DNA of 64,000 nt from Diplolepis rosae (GCA_030998225.1 JAPYXD010000686.1:2666001-2730000), one strand, 5' to 3'. Shown: positions 10,271-21,237, counted from the stretch's first letter. Numbers and translations: made by a program. Notes: generated by a model not told the origin, from the sequence alone.

Positions 10271-10702
10271 ATGCTGCCCCAAGAAATCGAAACAATCGAA
10301 GCAGAAGAAGTTCGAGCAAGCAAGCAGGATGTTCAGCCGTATTTTGAACATCTTTTGTGGTCGGAATACTGCTGCACAACCCTTATCGAAAATTTCTATA
10401 TAAACGTACTTGGAAAAAAACTTGTTTGCGAGGATTGTTGGATGACAAAACTTAGCTTCTTTGAAATCGAAGTAATATTACCTGTCCGAATAGATCACAT
10501 AGTAACTAAAGACTTATATTGTACGTTAAAGCTCTCCAGCCTCAACTGCTCCCTTTGCGATATACAAATTTTTTACATGCGGCAAACAGCAGATTTATGC
10601 GCAACTTGTGCCGAACGTGTGATTCATTTATGCCAACAAGAAGCATTATATAATGACGTCGATTCCGAAGCATCCACCATTATTCATAATAACGGCGAAT
10701 AA
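10271..10702 (+). CDS. Cysteine-rich protein B, intact 143-codon frame
   Basis: The frame runs unbroken from ATG 10271 to TAA 10700, with AATAAA-like sequence at the stop. It has three CxxC pairs (CEDC near residue 55, CSLC near 96, CATC near 116) plus single cysteines, a spacing expected of a two-site zinc-ribbon or treble-clef fold. FEHLLWSEYC near residue 27 aligns with AHLLQSYC of protein A upstream. It has no signal peptide or membrane span. It is the only unbroken member of the 5.3-10.7 kb block. Whether it is expressed, and what it does, cannot be read from sequence. Confidence 0.45.
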   Translation: MLPQEIETIEAEEVRASKQDVQPYFEHLLWSEYCCTTLIENFYINVLGKKLVCEDCWMTKLSFFEIEVILPVRIDHIVTKDLYCTLKLSSLNCSLCDIQIFYMRQTADLCATCAERVIHLCQQEALYNDVDSEASTIIHNNGE

Positions 10703-11746
10703 AAATATTAATCAAAACATATTTTTTATTATTCTTTTTCCTAAATATAAACAATATCTATTAATAACTTTCGTTAAAAAATTTTCTCTTTTTAATTTTA
10801 TTCGTTGTTTAAAATCATATTGGATATACATCACTACTTTTCCTTAACCGCCATAACGTGACGACAAAACTCATTAAATTAAAGTGTTCTATCGGCGAAA
10901 AAACAAACTTTTTTTTGTACATCTTAAAGCAGACCACTTTTCTCTCTGCATGAAATATTTCTTTGAGTTAGCAAACGCGAAAAATGAATATATCAACGAA
11001 CACAAATTTATTAACAATGAAAACAAACTAACTTAGAATTTTAATAAATTTAGTCATCAACTGAAACAGGTAATTCTTTTGCAGATCAAAACAATGGCCC
11101 TGCAGACAAGAGACCTATCGAAAGGTACTGCTGTACAAGTTTTGAATGACAACATTTATATAGTTACTGAGTGATGATCCCCTTATTATAGAGTGGAACA
11201 GACTCATGATCCCCACAGGTTACAGAAAAGGACCGAAATATAATCCATTCAAATATGACTGCGACAAGTCATTGAACCTTCTTCACTAATAAGTTAAAGA
11301 TGTTTTCAAGATCTAAAGAGACACCACGATTATTTTACGGCTTTCAACATTGATTTTAAATTGTCACGGTCGACTTTCATTGATTTCAAGCTGGCAGATG
11401 CTTGTAGTAAATTTAAGTGAAGATGCTGCGCTTTCACTATTCGCAAGCCCGACGTTAAATTATGAAGATGCCGAGTTATGAACGTTGAACTTTGAATATA
11501 GAATACATTGCTTCTGTGGTTGGCCTGTTATATAGAATTTAATATAAAACGACAGTCAGCGTTTTCTGTAAACTAGTCACTTTTTTGGACGTGAGGGGCC
11601 TCATTACTTTACCCTAATTCTGGTTCGACTTTTACGTTTCTCTAATAGATTTTCAACACACCTAGCCCGCACGTAATATATACATTTTTATGAATCGCGG
11701 GACGTGACAACAGTAACAATTAAAAAATTTGTTTTACTTCTTTATG
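10703..11746. other. Spacer, nothing recognised
   Basis: A+T-rich sequence without long open frames, splice signals or clear repeats. Confidence 0.5.
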
Positions 11747-12036
11747 TACACTCCGCGCTTCCTTATACAAGGAGCTCGGGACCAAGAACTTTCCCTTATG
11801 CGATGACGCAAGGGGACCCCACCTATCCCAAACCACTTAATTTATCCCACAAATCTCACGTGGTCGTGTGCATACGCATTGAATCCTGTGACACAATTTG
11901 TTTTTACATATGTGGAAACACGCATTTTTTCATTCGTTTATTAACTTTTTTTACTTGAGATATTATGGATTCTTCCGCTGATCCCAAGAATAAGGTAAGT
12001 ACATATGAAATAGTTCATCTTTTATCTACAAATGTA

Positions 12037-13675
12037 CACTTCCCTGCAAAAGTTTGGACTCACTTAGAAAAATCGTTTTTTTTTTCATTTATCGTTTTAA
12101 TCATCGTTTTTAGACCGTTTTATACAACGTATTTGTTCAGAACAATATTGTGTTGATAACTTTTGAGCGTTTTCTTTTAATTATCATTTATTTATTGTAT
12201 CAAAGTATGTTTATTTTAAAATATTGAAAAATCCACAATATTAAAATATATCATTTTTAGTTACTTCAACATTTTTTTTACCTCGAATCAATTTCTGCTC
12301 AATGCATCGATACTTCAAAATGCGCACAAATGACTTCGAACCCCATCTGCCGTTGATTGTCTGTATAATAACCTCAAATTTGTCACTTTAACACTTGAAA
12401 GACAGTCGCTCATTGCACAATATTTTCATCAATATTGCTCCTTCAAAATTGTGTCTATAGTCTTGAAAATGGCAAAAGCAAAGCAAATATCGAAATAAAA
12501 TCTTGCTCAGATAGTAATTTTAAATGAAACCGGCCATTTGCAGCGAAAAATTGCACAAATACTGGGAGTTTCACAGAAAGGAGTCCGTACAACATTCGAG
12601 AGAGGAAACCGACAGGAAACGCTCGGGCCGACCCAGAAAGACGACAAAAAGTGATGATAGACTTATACAAGTGTTTAGTAAGCGGCCCAGACTCAAAGCA
12701 GTGCCAGATATCAGAGTCGAGATCAATCAAACGCTACCGTAGCCGATCTCCGATACAACGGTCACACGTCGGTTGCATGATGTCGGTTTGTATGGACGGG
12801 TCGCTGCCAAAAAACCATTGCTGCCATCAGTAAACGTCCGTAAACGACTCAAATGAGCAAAAGAACACAAAAATTGGTCTCTCGAACAATGGAAACAGGT
12901 GTTATGGACCGACGGGTCCAAATTTGAAATTTTCGGTAGCAAGCGGTGAATGTACTGCCGCAGAAAACCTGACGAATAGCACGCACCTCAATGTGTAAAG
13001 CCAACAGTTAAATTTGGCGGTGGTTGTGTGATGGTATGAGGTTGTTTCTGCTACGCTGGTGTTGGCACCTTGGTAAAAATCGACGGAAAAATGCGGAAAG
13101 AAGACTATCACCGGATACTTCAGGGAAGCGCAATTCCATCTGGCGTCGATTTGATAGGGGAGGGGTTTGTATTTCAGCAAGATAACGACCCTAAACAGAC
13201 TTCAAAACTTTGTACAAACTATTTAAGATCGAAAGAAGCTGCACGCACTTTTAAATTCATGGAATGGCCACCTCAATCGCCGGATGCAAATCCCATCGAA
13301 CTGTTGTGGGATGAGTTGGACAGAGAAGTGCGGAAACTGCATCCAACCAGCGAATCTCACTTGTGGCAATGTCTTCAGCAGGCTTGGCAACGATTGCGAC
13401 CAGAAAGACTTTAGACATTGGTGGAAAGAATGCCCAGAATTTGTAGGGCAATCATCAAATCGAAAGACTAACATATTGATAAAAAACGGCTGGATTGATT
13501 TTCTCAATTTTTTTCAGAAAAAACTCAAGAATATCACATGTAAATGTTTATTACTTATTAATAAAATGTTATTCTAAACAAATACGTTGTATGAAACTGT
13601 CTGGGAACGATAATTAAACCGATAAATAAAAAAAAACGATTTTTCTAAGTGAGTCTAAACTTTTGCAGGGCAGTG
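12037..13675 (+). mobile_element. Tc1-like transposon, 1,639 bp, in the Tigger intron
   Basis: Terminal inverted repeats of about 45 bp begin CACTTCCCTGCAAAAGTTTG on the left (12037) and read CACTGCCCTGCAAAAGTTTA from the right (ending 13675). Both continue through GACTCACTTAGAAAAATCG into a T-run. TA precedes the left end (12035-12036); the right flank is CA, a decayed TA. The element carries a plus-strand transposase pseudogene. Confidence 0.85.
12469..13471 (+). pseudogene. Tc1-like DDE transposase, broken
   Basis: ATG at 12469 starts a paired-like helix-turn-helix (GHLQRKIAQILGVSQKGVRT), followed by the GRPRKTT hook motif. The catalytic core has WTDGSKFEIFGS (Asp 1; normally WTDES), the GGG.VMVWGCF-like turn near 13015-13045, FQQDNDPKQTS (Asp 2) and NPIELLWDELDRE (Glu), with roughly the 34-36 residue Asp-Glu spacing of Tc1. 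The C-terminus RMPRICRAII ends at TAA 13469. A TAA a few codons after the start, several single-base frame changes between 12590 and 12960, and in-frame stops make it non-functional. The 3' half (13070-13414) is still open. Confidence 0.85.
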
Positions 13676-13681
13676 CATGTA

Positions 13682-14618
13682 AAGGGTTTTCCAATAGGGA
13701 TATAACAATTTTATCTATGAATGAAACAGAAATATTTGAGATATTGAGTTCAAATTTATTGTGAGTGTAGTGAAAGCATTACATTTTATGAATGAAATTC
13801 GATATCGGTCATATGACCACCACGAGCCCGTTTACAGGGGTCCATTCTTTGGACCCGATTTTCCACCACACTGGCACACATTTCGACCGGAACGATGGCA
13901 ATTTCGCGTTGGATGCTGTCTTTGAGGTCGTCTAAAGTTGCTGGCTTGTTGGCATAGACCAGTCACTTGATATGGCCCCATGAAAAGAAATCCAATGGCG
14001 TTAGATCGCATGAACGAGGCGGCCATTCGACCGGACCATTTCTCGAGATAACACGTTCACCGAATTTGCCTTTCAATAAATCGATTGTGACGCGTACTGT
14101 GTGGCTAGTGGCACCGTCTTGTTAAAACCACATATCGTTGATGTAAAGTTAATCCAATTCTGGCCACAAATAATCTTCCAACATAGCACGATAGAGCTCT
14201 CCATTGACGGTAACATGACGGTCGTTTTCATCCATGAAGCACATTTGGGTTTGTTGCTGACCAATAACGCATATTTTGCTTATTAACACAGCCATTCAGC
14301 CAGAAATGAGCTTCATCGCTGAAGATGATTTTTCGATGAACTTCTTCATTTTCTTTAAGCTTTGACAGAGCCCAATGGGAGAAGTTCCGGTGTTTCAAAT
14401 GATCAAGTGACTTTAGTTCTTGAGTCAATTTAATTTTGAAAGCATGTAGGCCAAGATCTTTTCGCATAATACGCCACAGTGTCGTTTGAGCGATGCCCAG
14501 TTCTTGAGAACGACGTGGAATCCACTGATTTGGCTCATTTTTAATCGATGCACTTACGGCTGCGATTATTTCTTCATATAAGGATACGAAATTGTTTTTT
14601 CCCTATTGGAAAACCCTT
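13682..14618 (-). mobile_element. rosa-like mariner element, 937 bp, internally deleted
   Basis: Ends AAGGGTTTTCCAATAGGG (13682) and CCCTATTGGAAAACCCTT (to 14618) are perfect inverted repeats, and TA flanks both sides (13680-13681, 14619-14620). It inserted only 6 bp from the right end of the Tc1 element. The transposase lies on the minus strand and lacks much of its N-terminal DNA-binding part, so the copy is a deletion derivative. Confidence 0.85.
13786..14590 (-). pseudogene. rosa-like (DD41D) mariner transposase, truncated
   Basis: The minus strand retains the end of the second helix-turn-helix (IPRRSQELGIAQTTLWRIMRK), then IIFSDEAHFWLNGCVNKQN (Asp 1) and, after stops and frame changes, a DGATSHTV box (Asp 2) and RSCDLTPLDFFSWGHI (Asp 3). 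Counting by eye gives about 41 residues between the second and third aspartates, which fits the DD41D rosa group rather than classical DD34D mariners. The frame ends at TAA (13786-13788) after MTDIEFHS. The first part of the DNA-binding domain is missing and several frameshifts are present. Confidence 0.7.
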
Positions 14619-14884
14619 TACTTTTCGATATGCTATTTTTATTTTGGCATATTTATAACCTGATTTGTGATAATTTTGGAATGACAACATTGACAGCTTT
14701 GATTTTATTGTACACAATTAAATGTTTAATCAGGTATGCAAAAGTAATTATGAGGAGTGTTTAAGAAATTAAGAAGAAAATGTTTGAACTTAATTGTTAA
14801 AATTTCCATAATTTTACAAATTTAGCACATCTGTATAATTTTCAAACCTCGCAGTATTGTAATTAATGCATATTATTTTTCATA

Positions 14885-15129
14885 ACCCCTCTTTTGAAAA
14901 TCCGATTTTCGGTATCTGCAAAACGGTCTGAAACTGCGATTTTCAACTCCGCAGTTGAAACTGTTGAAAGTTTGGAAGTTTTTACCCTAGGGTTGAAAAT
15001 TGCAGTTTTAACCCGTTCTATAGTTACATCAAATCAAATTCTCAAAACTACAAGTTTTAACCCTAGGGTTGGAAATCGCAGTTTCACCCCTCTCTATAAG
15101 TACGAAAATCGGGTTTTCAAAAGAGGCGC
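14885..15129. mobile_element. TA-flanked palindromic MITE, 245 bp
   Basis: The left arm CCTCTTTTGAAAATCCGATT and the right arm GAAAATCGGGTTTTCAAAAGAGG are inverted, with TA at 14883-14884 and 15130-15131. Inside, TTTAACCCTAGGGTTGGAAA-type segments occur twice (near 14985 and 15058), adding an internal direct repeat. Non-coding; its Tc1/mariner-type affiliation rests on the TA target. Confidence 0.7.
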
Positions 15130-15131
15130 TA

Positions 15132-15915
15132 TGTGAAATGAAAATTAATGTCCTTGCAAACTTTTTGAATTTTACAATATTGAAAAAGGTTTCGAATTTC
15201 ACAAAATTGCGTAATTTCTGATATTTTCAAAATTTTCAAAATTGATTAAATTCCAATAATTAACAGAATTCAATTATTTTTCAGAAATTTCAAATGTTCA
15301 TCTAAATCTCCTCACGCACTTCAATATTTTAGAAAGTTTAATAGTTTCAAACATTGCAAAATTACTGAAAGTTGCGATGATTTTAAAATTTCTGATAACC
15401 GATTGAATCCTGGTAATTTTCAAAAATGATGAAAATTCAACTTTTCCGAAATTATTCGCAAATTACAAAAATTTTTAACATTCTTAAAATTTCAGAAATT
15501 TTTTAAAAATGTTCTCTCATTTGGAAAACTTTAAAATTGTTGGAAATGTTTTCATATTCCATGAATTATAAAATTTTGAAAGTTGCAAATTTTTCACAGA
15601 AAATCCAAATATTCCGAAACTTGCAAATTGTGATAACTATACTAGAAAGCCGTTAATTTTGGAAAATTGAAATATGTATTTACAAAAAAACCATTTGACA
15701 TTTCCGTAAACTGTGAAAACTCTTCATATTTTGGCAATTTTACAAAATTTTGAAAGTTAATAAAATTGCATATATCCTGAAAATTATGACGTTGTAAATA
15801 TTTTTGATAATTACGAAAATTATGAAAACAAATACTTTTAAGTGATTCCGAATATTAAAAAAATATGTGTGTTGTACTTTATCTACGGTTTATAATAAAA
15901 TAATTGCATTTGCAG
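15132..15915. other. Remaining part of the Tigger first intron
   Basis: Very A+T-rich sequence full of AAATTTTCAAAATT-like strings, ending in the splice acceptor TTTGCAG (15909-15915). Nothing else is seen. Confidence 0.5.
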
Positions 15916-16434
15916 GTACAAAAACGAAAGTCATTGATAATTCAAGAAAAAATAACCATCATTAAAGAAATCGAAAAAGGAAAGAAGAATTACCAGATTT
16001 CCCAAGAGTAGAATATTTCACATTCCACAGTTTCCACAATTCTGCGGAACAAAGAAACAAACAAAAATATTTCAGAATTTTATCGTAGAAAACGATTACG
16101 ACTTAGATGATGTTCATAACGCCGATGAATTAGGATTATTTTGTGAATACGTGCCGGACCGAACACTAGTCTTACCCCACGAAAAAGAAGTTTCTGGTCA
16201 CAAACCAATGAAAGATCGTGTCACAATTCTCACCTGTGCAAACGTCACCAGAACTGACCGACTAACTCTTCTTGTTATTGGGCATGCTGCTAAACCTCGA
16301 TGTTTTCAAGATGTCCAGAAGTTCCCCCTTCTGTACGAAGGGCAAAAAAAAGCTTTGATGAATACTGCTTTTGTCTGGGATTGGTACAAAAATCTTTATG
16401 CACCACATGTAACGCAGCGCAAACCAAATGGCAG

Positions 16435-16689
16435 GTACGTCAAAATTGTGGTTTGATTGATTCAAAATGAAAATATCTGATTTTCTCAAATTTTTAATCT
16501 CGCAACTTGAATGGAATTTAGGTTTTTTATTTAGTACATAAGAATAATTTTGAATCCCCAATTTTTGTACGAAATCAACAGAATTTGATGAGAAAAATTG
16601 GAATTGTTTTTATAAAGAATTCTGTGTATTGAGAAAAACTATCAGTTGCCATCGTACCATTTTAATTGTTATTTAATGATGTTTTTTAG
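16435..16689 (+). other. Second intron of the Tigger-like transposase
   Basis: It begins GTACGT at 16435 and ends TTTTTTAG at 16689. Removing it joins KPNGR to FLLLLDNAPTHP in frame, which reproduces the expected order of pogo-type DDE sequence; this is strong evidence that the intron was real. Confidence 0.75.
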
Positions 16690-17589
16690 ATTCCTATTGC
16701 TCCTTGACAATGCTCCTACACATCCCAAAGCAAGGGAATTGAATACGTTTGACCCCAGGTGCCAAGTGATGTACCTCCCGCCGAATGTCACAAGTCTTGT
16801 CTTTGATTGCATGAAGATCCTCAAAGAAACATGGGACACCTTGTTGCCGACTACACTGGGGAATGCATGGAAGAAAGTTCTACTTGACTTGAAGAAAAGC
16901 TCGGTAAATTTCTCTTCTTCGAAAAACAAAATTTTGAAATTACTAAATCTTATATCCGGAGGTGGACAATGTTCTTCGAATGACGTCGATAAATGGTTTG
17001 GAGAAGATGAAAATTTGCAAAGTTGCAAATTGTTAAGCGACGAAGTTATCTTGAATTCTTGTGCAGGGTTAAAACCACCCTTGCCCGAGGACACCGAAGA
17101 TGAACCAGAAAATGAAGATGATGAATGCGATGAAAATGTCACCGATGCACCCGAATCTCAAACGGTGTTCCTTGCCTATGGTGCAGCCCGAATACTTTTG
17201 GATTGGTTGAACAAACACTCTAAATTATCGAATGAGGATGTTGCTGTGGTTTCTAAAATTCGTGACTTTGCAATTGACAAAATGTTGGATGTACCAAATC
17301 TCTAATTTTTTGGCGCAAAAAGACCAAAAATATCTTATAGGAGAGCGGCAGACGGTCGTATAAGGAAGCGGGAATATAGGAGAATGCAGTATAATGGAGC
17401 GCGGAGTGTATGAGAAATTTTGAGTGTACTTGTTTTATATTAGTGGTTATCCCATAATACCACCGTAGTGCAGGGTATATTCAAGTATTAAGTGACAGGA
17501 ATCTAGTCACATCACATTAACAGACACTGGATTTCGCGATTCCTCTAGTGATGAAAGTTCACTCGAACCCATAAATCAATCTTGGGCCA

Positions 17590-19030
17590 GACTTGCTTTA
17601 AACTCGATCAAGAATTATGGGAGGTCTTACTCAAGTCTTGCGTAAATCTGTTTCCGCCCGAAGCGTTGAATCTTGAGCAAGATTCTTGACTAAGAACGTG
17701 CTCAAGACTTGACCAAGTTATGCTAAAGAATCTTGTGATTTTCGTTTCATGTAGAAATCAAGACTCTTGATTAAATCTTGAGCAAGCTTGGTCAAGATTT
17801 GCCCAAGAGCCGGCATTTCTCTATAGCGAGGAAGTCAAGATTCTTGCTGTAATCTTGCACAAGTATTGACAATGAAAATATGTGGTGAAACTTCAGTGTC
17901 TTTTTCTCTAGATTTGCTCGAATTGCTCGAAATTTGAAAAAAATTGCTAGGACATTTTTGTATCCGTAAGTTGATAAAAAAATTATTTTTAATTTTTATA
18001 ATGTTTCTCTTTGATTATAAATGTATATATTTCATTTGTAAAATTATTATTTGATTGAAAATCATTTTTTCAATGATTAAAAAATCAAAGGAAAATTGTA
18101 TAAATAAAAAAATTCCAATTATGCAAATGAACGTCATAATTTTTTTATTAGCTACATAATAATTTTAAAAATATATATTGACAAATCGACTTTATTGGTT
18201 GAAATAGTTGTGCCAAAAAATTAATAATTTTACAGTGAAACTTAATAACGAGCGATTGAAGGTACATTGAGCAGTATCTTATTATATAATATTTGTAACA
18301 TGTAACCAGGGCAACCTCGTTACGATGACAATCGCTAACTACTCGATTAATAACAACTGTGATATACTAACCTGATTTACGAAAAAATGCTCCTTTACAT
18401 TTAATAACTTCGAACCTTGAATAGCTTACGTGCTATCAAAAAAGTGATTACAGATGCATATGTACACATGCACTCACACTGTTATACATGTATTGAGTAC
18501 GGCACGAGCGAGACCAATTTTAATAATTGATTAAAAACGCTTTCAATACTATTTTGTATTATGCAATTCGAATATATAATTTTTATCGTAAAGTGCAATG
18601 TTATTTTTTTTTCTAACTATTTAGTGATATTATTACTTTTGTGAAAATTATATAAATATATAGAAAGAAAATTATGCAATGCTTCATCAAATATTGCTCA
18701 AGAAATACATCAAGAATCTTGCGCAAGATTTGAAATTCTGATGCTCACGAGAGAGCTATAAAACATCCAGAATCTTGAGCAAAACTTGACCAAGTATGAC
18801 TCACGATAAATGCCAAGAATCTTGTTCAAGATCGTGGCTTTTCTGTTTCCAACTTTGGATTAAATCTTGCTCAAGATTCTTGAGCTAGTATTGCTGAAGA
18901 AATAACCAAGACTATAGCTCTACGAAGCAATGTCATAGAACAATGTACAAAACGTGTGCAAGACTTGCTCAAGAATATTGAGGAAGAAATCTTGAGTGAA
19001 TCTGGCGATTCTCTATTGCAAGATTTGGTT
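17590..19030. repeat. Two blocks dense in CTTGA / CAAGA motifs
   Basis: Blocks at about 17590-17880 and 18680-19030 are packed with variants of AATCTTGAGCAAGATT, GCTCAAGACTTGACCAAG and TCAAGATTCTTG, on both strands, at irregular 15-40 bp spacing. The approximately 800 bp between them is ordinary A+T-rich sequence. The two blocks share longer segments when one is read in reverse (for example GATTAAATCTTGAGCAAG on the left and its complement form on the right). This fits the subterminal binding-site arrays of some DNA transposons. No end or target duplication could be defined. Confidence 0.5.
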
Positions 19031-19171
19031 TTATGGGAAGTAGCCAAGAGGAACTCCAATGCTGATTGGCTTGCTAAGTTAGGAAGTACTTCTCATCCTG
19101 CTCAGGAAAGACCACCCCTGCCGACTTTAGAAAGTAGGGATCGCAAACCTAATAAGTTACAGCCATCTTGA
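18880..19171 (+). CDS. Short open frame of unknown function, possible transposon exon
   Basis: From about 18880 to TGA 19169 the plus strand reads an uninterrupted amphipathic sequence (ASIAEEITKTIALRSNVIEQ, then CTKRVQDLLKNIEEEILSES and QDLVLWEVAKRNSNADWLAK), followed by a Pro-rich tail. An ATG lies at 18956. The helical, charged composition is coding-like, and the right-hand CTTGA/CAAGA block overlaps its 5' part, so the motif may be partly a codon effect. No domain is recognised. Confidence 0.3.
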
Positions 19172-20094
19172 AGTAAAGATGTGGTTAACCTCACAGTGCG
19201 GCCACTACCATGTATTTTAGGAGGGTACTTAAAAAAGTGAAAATGAGCATCAGCGCCGCCAAGTTTTGATGGCAAGAACTAATATCAATGCAAATGAAAC
19301 CCCCGTCCCCCCAACCCGATGTGTTCTAAAGAGCGGAACATTTTGAAATATATTGTATGAAATCCATTTCATAAATTTAAATGATTTAAAGTTGAAAATA
19401 ATTTGTGAAAGAATAAAAATACAACAAGAATTTTTAAATATGAATCACAATGAACAGTTAAATACTGTACTATTACATGGAGAAAAATAGTCAAATTAAT
19501 TTTACTCAACTCTGTCGATTTAACTTGGGACTTAAGGGCATTTGAACATTTATTAAATCCTAGTCGGGTAAAATGAATTTGATAAATACCTAATTCACCC
19601 AAAGTGAATATCAATAAGCGTTACATAGGAAATAATAAGAAGTTGAGTAAAACGCTGTCGACGACAGGGCATCACGATGCGTCAGTGGGTTAACCTGAAA
19701 TGTATAAATATATCACCGACGCTTGAGGTGCTTCCAACGGTAGTTGAGTAAAATGAGCATCGACTGTATTATTTCAACTGGCAATGATATGGTTGCTATG
19801 GTTACAACAGTTTAAAAATAACATTAGTAGCGATAATAGCGCCATCACTTGTTGATATCAAACATTATAATTCATTCCCCTTTTCTCCTATATGAGTGGA
19901 CCCACTGTGGTTAACCTGTTAGAAATTCTCAGCTCGCGTGATTCCTGCTCGGAACCGGGACTGAAATGCTCACTCAAACGATTTTAGATTTACCTATAAT
20001 ACGGCGCTTCATACCACAAATCATATAAACTTGGCTTTCTTAAATATAGGACGTGAGGTCCCTTCGCGAATACGTTTTCGGGTACGTATATTGA
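19172..20094. other. Spacer, nothing recognised
   Basis: It contains two GTTGAGTAAAA strings (near 19641 and 19742) but no supported gene or element. Confidence 0.5.
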
Positions 20095-20102
20095 ATTCTA
20101 AC

Positions 20103-21237
20103 CAGTGATCCCAAATCTGAAACCAACGCAGTGTCTCACACTCTCATGTGAATCGGGTAGGGAGCGAAGACGGGGCACGTTGCCATTTTTCTTTCCTCGT
20201 CACTCTTGCATGCGAGAACGACTCGTCCCATTTCCCCTTACTCTCCTCGCTTCTTCGTTACAATGCATGCGTTTTCAACTGTTCCAAGTTTTAGATTTCA
20301 GGCTGTCGTTTATCGAGTCGAAATTGAGAAATGTGTTTTTCTCGACTCCGTGCAAAAGAGGCGCGAAGCAGACGACAATTTCAAATTTACAGAATATGTA
20401 GCAATTTTTTTTTCAAGTTCGTGTTTAAATCTTGTCACGATTTTACAAGATCTTATGGGCAGCTGCAATCTGTTAAATGAAATATTTTGTAATTCTTAAT
20501 TTACTTGTTCTTCTGAAATCGTAGGAAAAATTCAAAGTCGATAAATTATTAAAATTTTACACCAAGATTTCAATTGAGAAATTTTAAAGCTTTGTGAATT
20601 AACTGCTTCATATTTAGAAAATACTTCAACTCTGTGAAGCATTTTTATATTTTAAGTGTAAAATCTGTGCTTAGGTCACAAAGAAGTAAGACAAAAATAC
20701 TGTCATTATAAAAATAAGAATGTAGATTTAGCACTCATTAGGTCAAATGTTTATTACTTCTTCATATAAAATACTTTGCACATAATTCTCTGATTACATA
20801 TTTTTTAAATGTTGGAACATTATTAAATCAGTGAAAATGAACTAATTTATCAGTGAAAAATATTTTGTTTACTGATAAATCAGTGAAAAGGCAAATCACT
20901 AATTCAATCAGTGAAAAATTTGACTGATTCAGATTTAGAGAGTAAAAGGACATGAAATTCCAAACTGATATCATTTTTCAAGTGATGCTTAAACCTTTCT
21001 CAATTTCGACTCGATAAACGACAGCCTGAAATCTAAAACTTGGAACAGTTGAAAACGCATGCATTGTAACGAAGAAGCGAGGAGAATAAGGGGAAATGGG
21101 ACGAGTCGTTCTCGCATGCAAGAGTGACGAGGAAAGAAAACTGGCAACGTGCCCCGTCTTCGCTCCCTACCCGATTCACACCGACAGGCAGGCTGAGAGT
21201 GTGAGACACTGCGTCGGTTTCAGATCTGGGATCACTG
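20103..21237. mobile_element. Non-autonomous hAT element, 1,135 bp, with about 230 bp inverted ends
   Basis: An exact 8 bp direct repeat ATTCTAAC flanks it (20095-20102 and 21238-21245), the target-site size of hAT elements. The ends start CAGTGATCCCAAATCTGAAA (left) and, from the right, CAGTGATCCCAGATCTGAAA. Inverted similarity runs about 230 bp, with a 16 bp insertion in the right arm near 21180. The G+C-rich outer 200 bp contrasts with an A+T-rich core that has TCAGTGAAAA repeats at 20830-20950. No transposase. Confidence 0.9.

Larger units (their letters stand above)
11965..17305 (+). pseudogene. Tigger/pogo-like transposase, three exons, degraded
   Basis: Exon 1 (11965-11994) encodes MDSSADPKNK and ends at GTAAGT. 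Exon 2 starts at 15916 after TTTGCAG, in phase, with a CENP-B/psq-type helix-turn-helix (KRKSLIIQEKITIIKEIEKG). It then has a TAG near 16009, frame changes, and the DDE_1 region NADELGLF (first catalytic Asp), KDRVTILTCAN and LLVIGHAAKPRCF. Exon 2 ends at 16434 before GTACGT; exon 3 begins at 16690 after TTTTTTAG, restoring the codon and giving LLLLDNAPTHP (second catalytic Asp) and YLPPNVTSL. The part with the third catalytic Asp (normally just after NVTSL) is deleted. An acidic C-terminus runs to TAA 17303. The CENP-B DNA-binding domain is also largely missing, so the gene is dead. Confidence 0.8.
11749..17408 (+). mobile_element. Tigger/pogo-like DNA transposon, 5.66 kb including nested insertions
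   Basis: The left end CACTCCGCGCTTCCTTATAC (11749) is mirrored by GGAGCGCGGAGTG ending at 17408, with GTATAAGGAAGCGGG further inside. TA at 11747-11748 and 17409-17410 is the expected target duplication. The element contains a split pogo-type transposase gene in three exons. Its first intron (11995-15915) has received a Tc1 element, a rosa-like mariner and a MITE; without them (about 2.8 kb) the element would be about 2.8 kb long. Confidence 0.8.

Noticed and set aside
13832..14026. Minus-strand frame of 64 codons in another phase within the rosa-like element
   Set aside because: It overlaps the true transposase frame that carries the third catalytic aspartate.
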